Source of the DNA: an uncultured Acidobacteriota bacterium
GTDB taxonomy: Bacteria > Acidobacteriota > JAAYUB01
Assembly: GCA_937925645.1 (NCBI GenBank)
Contig: CALAMB010000287.1
Span: 1 to 5,929 of the forward strand
Length of the DNA stretch: 5,929 nt
Reading direction: 5' to 3'
A program made the translations under genes and the position numbers. Below, piece by piece: positions 1-5,412 of the stretch. The notes beneath the pieces are model-generated. The model did not search any database. It saw only the letters and a program-made list of their open reading frames with translations, and was not told the origin of the DNA. The number at the start of each line of letters is the position of its first letter. The stretch's first letter is position 1.

Positions 1-16
1 ATTCACCGATTCACCG
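1..16. repeat. Two tandem copies of ATTCACCG at the left edge
   Basis: ATTCACCG occurs at 1-8 and 9-16, immediately downstream of the permease stop. It may be the visible end of a longer element or of the next gene's leader; the window cuts it off. Confidence 0.4.
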
Positions 17-20
17 TTCC

Positions 21-1115
21 TCACTGCCACCGGAAGAAGCGCAGGGCGAGCACGAAGGAAATCACGGTGTAGGCGGCCAGGACGGCCAGCTCGAACCAGC
101 CCGCCGCCAGCGGCCGGCCCTCGTTGATGACCAGCCGCAGGGCGTCGTTGAGCGCCGTGAGCGGCAGGAGCCGGAGATACGGCTGGACCGCCTCGGGGAA
201 GCGGGAGTAGGAAAAGAGCGCCCCCGAAAAGATCCACATGGGGAGCATCACCAGGTTCATCCAGCCGGACACCCCCTCGACGGTCCGGGGGCGCGCCGCC
301 ACCAGCAGCCCGATGCCGGCGAACGCCAGCGACCCCAGCAGGGAGAGCACGGCCAGGTCCAACCACGAGCCGTGCACCCGCACGTCGAAGAGCAGCCAGC
401 CGAAACCGATGAGCGCCGCCAGTTCGCCCACCAGCATGAGCAGCCGCGACAGGATGAACGACAGCAGGAAGTGGGGCCGGCGCATGGGCGTGGCGGCGAA
501 GAGCTTCAGCAGCTTCTGCGTCCGGAGCTGGACCACGGTGAAGCCGATTCCCCACAGGCCGCTCCCCATCAGGTTGAGACCCACCAGCCCGGGGATCAGG
601 AAGTCGATGTAGCGCGCGCCGGGCTGGACGACTTTTTCCTCGCCGGCGACGGCCGGGTCGCGCCGGCCCAGGGCCCGCTGCAGGGCGTCGTCGGCGGCCA
701 GGCGGGCGTTGCGGCTCTCGCTCCGGGTGGGATCATAGCGGAAGGTCCACCGCGGCGCGCCGTCCGGCGACGCCGCGCCGGCCGGCACGATCACCAGGTC
801 CACGCGGCCGGTGCGCAGCGCCCGGCCGGATTCCGCCGCGTCGAGCGGCGTCACCGCCAGCCCGGGCGCCTCGCGCAGCAGCTCCAGCAGCCGGGAGGCG
901 CCGGCGGGATCCGTCTCCACCGCCACGCGGAATTTCTCGACGGGCTGGGTGCGGAAGGCGATCCCCAGCGCCAGCGCCAGCAGCACCGGGAAGACGAACA
1001 CCCAGAACATCGACTCCGGCTCCCGGACGAACTCCAGGATCCGGGCGCGGGTGAGTTCCACCAGCGGATGGAACCGGCGGCGGTTGCCGGCCGGGGCGAC
1101 GGAGGGCTCAGCCAT
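21..1115 (-). CDS. ABC-2 type transporter permease (exporter membrane subunit)
   Basis: Membrane subunit of an ABC exporter, 364 residues, working with the ATPase encoded just upstream. Six membrane segments are visible: about 35-54, 171-195, 216-243, 253-274, 281-303 and 340-360. A large non-membrane loop (about 55-168) lies between the first two, the layout of the ABC2_membrane_3/YbhS-like group. The stretch KLLKLFAATPMRR (201-213), just before TM3, resembles the cytoplasmic coupling region that contacts the ATPase. The PMWIFSGALF segment (292-301) followed by LPLTALNDALR (317-327) is the usual family signature near the C-terminus. The ATG overlaps the end of the ATPase gene by 8 bases, and a GGGAG ribosome binding site (1123-1127) sits 7 bases upstream, which supports this start and translational coupling. 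The substrate cannot be read from sequence; drugs, lipids or polysaccharides are all possible. Confidence 0.93.
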   Translation of the reverse strand: MAEPSVAPAGNRRRFHPLVELTRARILEFVREPESMFWVFVFPVLLALALGIAFRTQPVEKFRVAVETDPAGASRLLELLREAPGLAVTPLDAAESGRALRTGRVDLVIVPAGAASPDGAPRWTFRYDPTRSESRNARLAADDALQRALGRRDPAVAGEEKVVQPGARYIDFLIPGLVGLNLMGSGLWGIGFTVVQLRTQKLLKLFAATPMRRPHFLLSFILSRLLMLVGELAALIGFGWLLFDVRVHGSWLDLAVLSLLGSLAFAGIGLLVAARPRTVEGVSGWMNLVMLPMWIFSGALFSYSRFPEAVQPYLRLLPLTALNDALRLVINEGRPLAAGWFELAVLAAYTVISFVLALRFFRWQ

Positions 1116-2061
1116 CGCGCAGCTCCCGGCCGGTGAGGTGGACGAACACGTCCTCGAGGGTGGCCTGGTGGGTGGCCAACCGGCCGAGCGCGGCCCCCCG
1201 CCGCTCCAGCTCGGCCAGGAGCGCCGGCAGCGCCGCGCCCATGTCCCGCACGCTGAGCCGCCAGGCGCCGTTGCGGCGCGCGGCGGCGCTCACGCCCGGC
1301 AACGCCGCCAGCGCCGCCGCCTCGAGCTCGGCGTCGGCCGCGAACTCCACGATCTGCTCGGCGTCGAGCCCGGCCACCAGCTCGGCGGGGCTCCCCAGCG
1401 CGATGACGCGCCCGTGGTCCATGATGGCCACGCGGTCGCACAGCCGCGCCGCCTCCTCCATGTAGTGGGTGGTGAGCAGGATCGTCTTGCCCCGGGCGTG
1501 GCACGCCTCGATCAGCTCCCAGAACTTGAGGCGCGCCTGCGGGTCGAGGCCGGTGGTGGGCTCGTCGAGGAAGAGCAGCTCGGGGTCGCCCACCAGCGCG
1601 CAGGCCAGGGCCAGGCGCTGGCGCTGCCCGCCGGAGAGCTTGCCCACGCGGGCCGCGCGCTTTTCGGCCAGTTCCACGGTGCGGATCACCGCCTCCACGT
1701 CGCCGCCCGCCGGGTAGAAGCTGGCGAACAGCCGCACCGCCTCGAACACGGTGAGCTTCTCCGGCAACTGGGCGGTCTGGAGCTGGACGCCCAGCCGGGC
1801 CCGAAGCGCGGGGTCGCCGCCCCGCCCCCAGTGCCGCCCCAGCACCTCCACCTCGCCGGCGTCAGCCGGGGTGAGCCCTTCCAGGATTTCCATGGTGGTG
1901 GTCTTGCCGGCGCCGTTGGGCCCCAGCAGACCGAAGCTCTCACCGGCGCGCACCTCCAGGTCGAGGCGGTCCACGGCCAGCACGCCCGGGTAGCGTTTGA
2001 CCAGGCGGCGGCAGCGCAGGGCGGCCGGCGGTTCGGCAGGGGGCTGGGCGGTCGCGTTCAC
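1108..2061 (-). CDS. ABC transporter ATP-binding protein (ABC-2 exporter, DrrA/NodI/CcmA-like)
   Basis: Cytoplasmic ATPase subunit, 317 residues, that powers the adjacent permease. All nucleotide-binding motifs are intact: Walker A GPNGAGKT (47-54), Q-loop glutamine about 95, signature LSGGQ (142-146), Walker B LLFLDEP (162-168) with catalytic Glu167, D-loop GLDP (171-174) and switch His199 in TTHYMEEA. The extra C-terminal domain (about 230-317) ends in LEDVFVHLTGREL, a hallmark of the drug/polysaccharide/Nod-factor exporter ATPases (DrrA, NodI, YadG). The start is GTG at 2061, chosen because a GGGGAG ribosome binding site (2068-2073) lies 6 bases upstream and the N-terminus then fits the family. 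That binding site lies inside a 16-base inverted repeat. The stop overlaps the permease start. A sigma70-like promoter sits about 50-80 bases upstream, so the pair is probably transcribed as its own unit, possibly with readthrough from the genes before it. Confidence 0.96.
   Translation of the reverse strand: MNATAQPPAEPPAALRCRRLVKRYPGVLAVDRLDLEVRAGESFGLLGPNGAGKTTTMEILEGLTPADAGEVEVLGRHWGRGGDPALRARLGVQLQTAQLPEKLTVFEAVRLFASFYPAGGDVEAVIRTVELAEKRAARVGKLSGGQRQRLALACALVGDPELLFLDEPTTGLDPQARLKFWELIEACHARGKTILLTTHYMEEAARLCDRVAIMDHGRVIALGSPAELVAGLDAEQIVEFAADAELEAAALAALPGVSAAARRNGAWRLSVRDMGAALPALLAELERRGAALGRLATHQATLEDVFVHLTGRELRDG
1123..1127 (-). promoter_or_regulatory. Ribosome binding site of the permease, inside the ATPase gene
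   Basis: GGGAG on the minus strand, 7 bases before the permease ATG and inside the last codons of the ATPase gene. With the 8-base ATGGCTGA overlap it supports translational coupling of the two exporter subunits. Confidence 0.7.
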
Positions 2062-2064
2062 GGC

Positions 2065-2080
2065 AATCTCCCCGGAGATT
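2065..2080 (-). repeat. 16-base inverted repeat over the ABC ATPase ribosome binding site
   Basis: On the minus strand this reads AATCTCCGGGGAGATT: perfect 7-base arms around 2 central bases. It contains the whole GGGGAG ribosome binding site (2068-2073) of the ATPase gene. As RNA, six base pairs with a CGGG loop would hide most of the binding site. As DNA it has the symmetry of a small dimeric-regulator operator. The structure is seen directly; the regulatory role is inferred. Confidence 0.5.
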
Positions 2081-2113
2081 CACGCCGCGGACGGCGATCC
2101 CGCGGGTTGCCTT

Positions 2114-2142
2114 GTTATGGACTCATCCGGCGGGAAAGTCAA
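2114..2142 (-). promoter_or_regulatory. Putative sigma70-type promoter for the ABC exporter pair
   Basis: On the minus strand, TTGACT (2142-2137; 5 of 6 to TTGACA) is followed by exactly 17 bases and CATAAC (2119-2114; 4 of 6 to TATAAT). Transcription would start near 2107, leaving a leader of about 45 bases that holds the 2065-2080 inverted repeat and the ribosome binding site. It is the best promoter match in the window and falls in the only sizeable gap of the leftward gene row. The match is by eye and the phylum's sigma preference is unknown. Confidence 0.55.
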
Positions 2143-2147
2143 GACCG

Positions 2148-2183
2148 GGCCGGACGCCTCGCGTCGGGGCGCCCGGTCCGGCC
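2148..2183 (-). terminator. Hairpin after the DUF4097 gene, possible weak terminator
   Basis: Perfect 8-base arms GGCCGGAC (2183-2176) and GTCCGGCC (2155-2148) enclose a 20-base loop, which itself can form a small CGGG/CCCG stem. It begins 26 bases after the stop of the DUF4097 gene and just before the proposed ABC promoter. Only scattered T residues follow it on the minus strand, with no T-run, so it is at best a poor intrinsic terminator. It could instead slow or partly separate the two transcription units. Confidence 0.35.
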
Positions 2184-2209
2184 GGATGGGGATGGCCGCT
2201 GGAGGCCGG

Positions 2210-3235
2210 TCAGTTCTTCTCGGCCTTCGGCTTGGATTTCGACTCGGCCCCGGGGACGTGCTTCAGCACGTTCACCGAGCCGGCGGACGTGCTCAGCATC
2301 AGCTTCGGGCCGCCGCCGTTGATCTTCCCTTCGATGGCGTCGTCATCGATATCCCCTTCGAAGGGGACGTTGACGCGGACGCCGCCGCCGCTGGAGTGGC
2401 CGCTGACGTCCATCCGCACCGAGGGGGCGAGGTAGACGGTGACGCTGCCGCCGGAGGTCTCGAGGCGGCAGTCGCCCTCGGGCTGGCGGGTGATGGTCGC
2501 CTTGACCGAACCACCCGACGTTGTGGCGGACACCTTGCCCAGCACCTCCTCCACGATGATGCTGCCGCCGGAGGTGTCGGCGTCCACCGGGCCGCCGCAG
2601 GCGCCCAGGCGGATGCTGCCGCCCGAGGTGTGCGCGCGCACGGGGCCGCCGGTGTCGCCGATGCGGATGGAACCGCCCGACGTCTCGACGTCCACCTTGG
2701 CCGTGCCGCCTTCGACGGTGATGCTGCCGCCGGAGGTGCGGGCGTGGACCTGGCCGTCGATCCGGCCCAGCTTGATGCTGCCGCCGGAGGTGTCGCAGAC
2801 CACCGCGCCGTCGAGATCCGACACGGCGATGCTGCCGCCGCCGGTGGTGAGATTGACCTTGTACTCCTTCGGTACGGTGATTTCGTAATGGACGTTCAGG
2901 TTGTCCGAGCCCCAGTTCCAGAACTTCCAGGCCTGCTCGGGGCCTTCGCCCGTGATCTTCAGCCCGCCGGCCACCGGGTTGAAATCGAGTTTGAATTCAC
3001 GGAACAGTTTCTCCGCCTTGTCCTGACCCCGGGCTTCCAGCGTCACCCGGACGTCCACCTTGTCGGGCGCACCCGTACCCACCCGGATGGACCCCCGGTC
3101 GGACTTCAGGATCAGCTCGGCCCCGGGGCTGGCCGGGAACGACTTCTCGATGACCTTCTCCACGCCGAATACCAGTCCTCCCCCCGCCGTAAGGAACAGG
3201 GCCACGGTGAGGGCGAGCATGCGTTTTGCAACCAT
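2210..3235 (-). CDS. Exported DUF4097-family beta-strand repeat protein (TSGGS repeats)
   Basis: Predicted exported protein of unknown molecular function, 341 residues from the chosen ATG at 3235. That start has GGAGG 4 bases upstream and opens directly into a signal peptide (MVAKRM, a hydrophobic run to about residue 24, then VEKV). An in-frame ATG at 3250 would add five residues but has no ribosome binding site. The middle of the protein is a run of TSGGS[I/V] motifs. Counting from the 3250 ATG, the threonines of the first seven fall at 136, 154, 172, 190, 208, 226 and 244, exactly 18 residues apart. Looser copies follow at 265, 286 and 321. Each unit reads roughly TSGGSIxLxxxxGxVxAx, alternating small and hydrophobic residues as expected of a stacked beta-helix, and matching the DUF4097 (DUF4098-like) families. 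The tail is Lys/Glu-rich (KSKPKAEKN). DUF4097 proteins are often associated with envelope functions, but no activity can be assigned. It lies 67 bases downstream of the S41 gene and shares its orientation. Confidence 0.88.
   Translation of the reverse strand: MVAKRMLALTVALFLTAGGGLVFGVEKVIEKSFPASPGAELILKSDRGSIRVGTGAPDKVDVRVTLEARGQDKAEKLFREFKLDFNPVAGGLKITGEGPEQAWKFWNWGSDNLNVHYEITVPKEYKVNLTTGGGSIAVSDLDGAVVCDTSGGSIKLGRIDGQVHARTSGGSITVEGGTAKVDVETSGGSIRIGDTGGPVRAHTSGGSIRLGACGGPVDADTSGGSIIVEEVLGKVSATTSGGSVKATITRQPEGDCRLETSGGSVTVYLAPSVRMDVSGHSSGGGVRVNVPFEGDIDDDAIEGKINGGGPKLMLSTSAGSVNVLKHVPGAESKSKPKAEKN
2468..2845 (-). repeat. Seven-unit 54-bp tandem repeat coding the TSGGS rungs
   Basis: Within the DUF4097 gene the DNA repeats at exact 54-base steps. 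On the plus strand the ATGCTGCCGCCGGAGGT-like block begins at 2505 (diverged), 2559, 2613, 2667 (diverged), 2721, 2775 and 2829. Several copies share about 17 identical bases while the rest of each unit differs. Each unit encodes one 18-residue beta-helix rung. This pattern suggests growth by duplication with selection on the TSGGS turn. Confidence 0.85.
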
Positions 3236-3260
3236 GATGCCTCCGAACATCGTGAGATTA

Positions 3261-3266
3261 ATTGTA
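3261..3266 (-). promoter_or_regulatory. Possible -10 element before the DUF4097 gene
   Basis: TACAAT (5 of 6 to TATAAT) on the minus strand, in an AT-rich patch (about 3245-3270) that stands out from the GC-rich surroundings. It would place the transcript start about 20 bases before the ATG at 3235. The matching -35 is poor: the best is TTTTCG at 16-base spacing, 3 of 6. The promoter is therefore tentative, and the gene may instead be co-transcribed with the S41 gene. Confidence 0.35.
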
Positions 3267-3284
3267 TGTACGCAGCGGCGGGCG

Positions 3285-3304
3285 AAAACGTTCGATGGCG
3301 TTTT
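3285..3304 (-). repeat. Short inverted repeat at the end of the S41 gene
   Basis: AAAACG and CGTTTT (6-base arms, 8-base loop) start inside the TAA stop of the S41 gene on the minus strand. The right arm supplies four T residues, so it superficially resembles a terminator, but the stem is short and mostly A-T. It may weakly reduce readthrough into the DUF4097 gene. Confidence 0.25.
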
Positions 3305-5216
3305 ACATTCCGTCGGGCGCGGCCGCCGGCAGCAGCTCCAGCGCGCGGGCCAGTTCCGCGTCGCGGCCGGCGGCCAGGTCGGCCGGCGACGGTTCCAGAC
3401 CGACGTCGGGCTTCAGGCCCCGCCAGCTGTACGCCAGGCTGACGTTGAGCCCCACCCGCAGCATGCCGCCGCCGGGCAGGTCCACGTAGTGGCCGTTGCC
3501 CGTCCCGCCCGCCGTGGGCCGCCCCACCAGCAGCGCCCGGCCCTCGTTGCGGAACAGGCAGACGAAGTCTTCGGCCGCCGAGGCGGTGAGTTCCGACACC
3601 AGCAGCACCACCGGGCAGCGGAAGCGGGGGCCGTCGGCCGGCTCGATGGAGGCGCCCTCGGCGTAGAGCCGGAGCCGTCCGTGATAACCGTTGATCTTGG
3701 TGGGCGCGAACACCGGCGTGTAATCGAAGCGGTAGTTGCGGCACGGCGCATCGATGAAGTGGGCGAAGATGGCGTCGCCGTAGGCCGAGTTGCCGCCCGG
3801 GTTGTCCCGCAGGTCCAGGATCAGGCCGCGCGTCCGGCCCGGGTCGATGGGGGCGACCGCCTCGCGGAAGGCGGCGTACACGTCCCCGCCCTCGAACTGC
3901 GGGATCCGGATCCGCCAGACGCCCGGCGCCACATCCTGCGCCGAGACCAGCGGCTCGCCGGGCGCGGCCGGACCGCGCCGGAGCGGCCGGTCGCGGCGCA
4001 GCTCCAGCGTCGCGGTCCCGCCGTCGGGCGCGCGCAGGGCCACCCGGACCGTCGTGCCGGCGGGACCGGCCAGCAGGTCGGCGGCCAGCCGCCGCCGGGC
4101 GTAGCCGGCCGGGCGGAGCGCGGCGTGTTCCACCCACGGGAACCGCGCGCTGTTCCGGGCCAGGTGCTCCGCCGGCGGGAGGCCGTCCACGGCGGTGATC
4201 TCGTCGCCGGGCCGGACCTGGCCGGCCAGCGCCGGATCGTCCACCCGGTCCACGAGGAAGCGCTCTCCGACGGGACGGATCCCCAGGCCGCAGTCGCCGC
4301 AGGCGGCGGCGACGTCTTCGGGGAACAGCACCCGGGTATGGTTGTCGCCCAGGGCATGCACCATCCCCGCCAGCGCCTCGTAGTAGGCCGCCTTGTCCGC
4401 CGCCGCCAGCGCCGCCGGGATCCAGCGGGCCACGTGGCCCGGCCAGTGGGTGACGGGGCTCAGGGGCAGCGCCGCGCTCATGGCCTGCACCGCCGCGGCG
4501 ACGCGCACCACTCCGTCCACCCGCTCCTCGACGGCGCCGCTCCAGGCGCGGCGTTTCGCGTCCAGCCTCTCCTCGACTGCCCGGGCGGCCGCCGGATCGC
4601 GCCAGGCGGAGCGCCGCAGCACGCCCCGGGCGAAGGGCCCGTCGAACGCGGCCACGTCCTCGAGGCGGCGGAGGGCGCCCGCCTCGTCGCCGGCGGCGAG
4701 GTGCAGGTACACCAGCTCCACCTGGATCTGCCGGTTGTTGGCCCCCCGCACCTGTGCCTGGTGCAGCCGCAGGGCCCGCCGCTGGAAGCATGCCGCCACC
4801 GCCTCCCGCAGGCGCTGCCGCTGGTCCGGGTCCGCCAGGCGCTCCACCGCCGGCAGCAGGGTGGCGTAGATCTCGGGGTAGATGAAATAGCTGTCGGCCA
4901 GCCGCTCCAGACACGCGACGGCCGCGTCGGTCCGCCCGCCGAAGGCAGCCGCCAGGAAGCCCATCTCGTGGCCCACCGACAGCTCGGGCGACCGCTCCGC
5001 CACGGTTCGCGCCAGCGCCGCCGCCCCGTCGAAGTCGGCCGCCCGGACCAACCGCTGGAACGCCTGCATCTCCTCCAGCAGCCGGACGTATTCGGCCAGG
5101 CTGACGCTTCCGGCGTACGGGATCGTCTCGGCCGGCAACGGCGCGCCGGCCCGGATCGCGCCGGCCGCGATCCACAGGGCCGCCAGGCACAAGATGCTGA
5201 TGCCGCGTCGCCTCAT
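3303..5216 (-). CDS. Exported S41-family (tail-specific/tricorn-like) peptidase with PDZ domain
   Basis: Predicted exported protein of 637 residues, probably periplasmic or outer-surface. An N-terminal signal peptide covers about 1-20 or 1-25. A helical, TPR-like region rich in Ala, Arg and Leu covers about 45-220. A short helical domain with ALGDNHTRV (288-296) follows, then a PDZ domain (about 308-410, with GLGI and VRPGDEITAVDG), then the S41 core (about 430-610, with GLILDLRDNPGGNS at 464-477). The predicted nucleophile is Ser546 in LTASAAEDF. The lysine that completes the Ser-Lys dyad in CtpA/Prc is absent: the aligned position is Gly571 in GRPTAGGTGNG. With His293 in the DNHT motif, this fits the S41B/tricorn-core style, which uses Ser and His rather than Lys. 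Acidic candidates Asp604 and Glu608 lie in KPDVGLEP. The ATG at 5216 has GAGG (5223-5226) 6 bases upstream and leads straight into the signal peptide. Peptidase activity is likely but not certain; the substrate is unknown. Confidence 0.92.
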   Translation of the reverse strand: MRRRGISILCLAALWIAAGAIRAGAPLPAETIPYAGSVSLAEYVRLLEEMQAFQRLVRAADFDGAAALARTVAERSPELSVGHEMGFLAAAFGGRTDAAVACLERLADSYFIYPEIYATLLPAVERLADPDQRQRLREAVAACFQRRALRLHQAQVRGANNRQIQVELVYLHLAAGDEAGALRRLEDVAAFDGPFARGVLRRSAWRDPAAARAVEERLDAKRRAWSGAVEERVDGVVRVAAAVQAMSAALPLSPVTHWPGHVARWIPAALAAADKAAYYEALAGMVHALGDNHTRVLFPEDVAAACGDCGLGIRPVGERFLVDRVDDPALAGQVRPGDEITAVDGLPPAEHLARNSARFPWVEHAALRPAGYARRRLAADLLAGPAGTTVRVALRAPDGGTATLELRRDRPLRRGPAAPGEPLVSAQDVAPGVWRIRIPQFEGGDVYAAFREAVAPIDPGRTRGLILDLRDNPGGNSAYGDAIFAHFIDAPCRNYRFDYTPVFAPTKINGYHGRLRLYAEGASIEPADGPRFRCPVVLLVSELTASAAEDFVCLFRNEGRALLVGRPTAGGTGNGHYVDLPGGGMLRVGLNVSLAYSWRGLKPDVGLEPSPADLAAGRDAELARALELLPAAAPDGM

Positions 5217-5248
5217 GGTCCACCTCGCGTGCGGGAATGGCTGGTCCC

Positions 5249-5277
5249 ATTATCCCCGATCCCGGCCCGGCCGGAAA
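5249..5277 (-). promoter_or_regulatory. Putative promoter of the S41 peptidase gene
   Basis: On the minus strand, TTTCCG (5277-5272; 3 of 6 to TTGACA), a 17-base spacer, then GATAAT (5254-5249; 5 of 6 to TATAAT). The start of transcription would fall near 5242, about 25 bases before the ATG. The -10 is good and the -35 weak, a pattern common for promoters needing an activator. The -35 lies inside the 5268-5294 palindrome. Confidence 0.4.
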
Positions 5278-5294
5278 GATCCACTTTCCGGCCG
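5268..5294. repeat. Perfect 11-base-arm inverted repeat, operator-like
   Basis: CGGCCGGAAAG (5268-5278) and its exact reverse complement CTTTCCGGCCG (5284-5294) are separated by ATCCA. The 27-base element covers the proposed -35 of the S41 gene and lies about 120 bases before the plus-strand gene. As DNA it could bind a dimeric regulator; as RNA it would fold into a stable hairpin. It is upstream of both flanking genes, so it is not a terminator for either. Confidence 0.6.
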
Positions 5295-5399
5295 CTCCGG
5301 CGACGCGGGCGCTCGCCCGTCAGCCCGAACCGTCGCTCGCGTCAGCCAACGGACGGGACAAACAAAACACCCCCCCCGCATCGTAAACGATCAAACATC

Positions 5400-5404
5400 G
5401 GAGG
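5400..5404 (+). promoter_or_regulatory. Ribosome binding site of the MBL-fold gene
   Basis: GGAGG, 8 bases before the ATG at 5413. It fixes the start of the partial plus-strand gene, for which the conserved N-terminus alone would not decide. Confidence 0.75.
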
Positions 5405-5412
5405 CCGCTGCC

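Larger units (their letters stand above)
5217..5412. other. Divergent intergenic regulatory region, S41 peptidase / MBL hydrolase
   Basis: This 196-base region separates two divergently transcribed genes. It contains a putative minus-strand promoter for the S41 gene, an 11-base-arm palindrome (5268-5294), a smaller GC-rich hairpin (CGGGC/GCCCG, 5306-5319), a direct repeat CGTCAGCC at 5318-5325 and 5340-5347, a C8 tract (5370-5377), a 12-base palindrome (5380-5391) and the ribosome binding site of the plus-strand gene. I see no convincing plus-strand -35/-10 pair. Confidence 0.7.

Noticed and set aside
811..2322. Long plus-strand open frame (503 codons) opposite the ABC genes
   Set aside because: It runs antisense to an ATPase with every motif intact, its product is low-complexity Arg/Gly/Ala/Gln-rich, and long antisense frames are expected in GC-rich genes.
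2468..2845. 54-bp repeats as a possible CRISPR-like array
   Set aside because: The repeats are in frame with no unique spacers and encode a continuous TSGGS solenoid.
3236..3250. Upstream ATG at 3250 for the DUF4097 protein
   Set aside because: No ribosome binding site precedes it, while GGAGG lies between it and the ATG at 3235, which starts directly at the signal peptide.
1997..3442. Plus-strand open frame (481 codons) with repeats opposite the DUF4097 gene
   Set aside because: Its repeats are the mirror of the 54-bp array read on the wrong strand; it has no family resemblance and crosses gene borders.
3112..5250. Minus-strand open frame (712 codons) overlapping the S41 gene
   Set aside because: It is the S41 gene read in another frame, Gly/Arg/Pro-rich with no recognisable domain; the true frame has signal peptide, PDZ and S41 motifs.
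5268..5294. Palindrome as a transcription terminator
   Set aside because: Both neighbouring genes are transcribed away from it, and no T-run follows on either strand.
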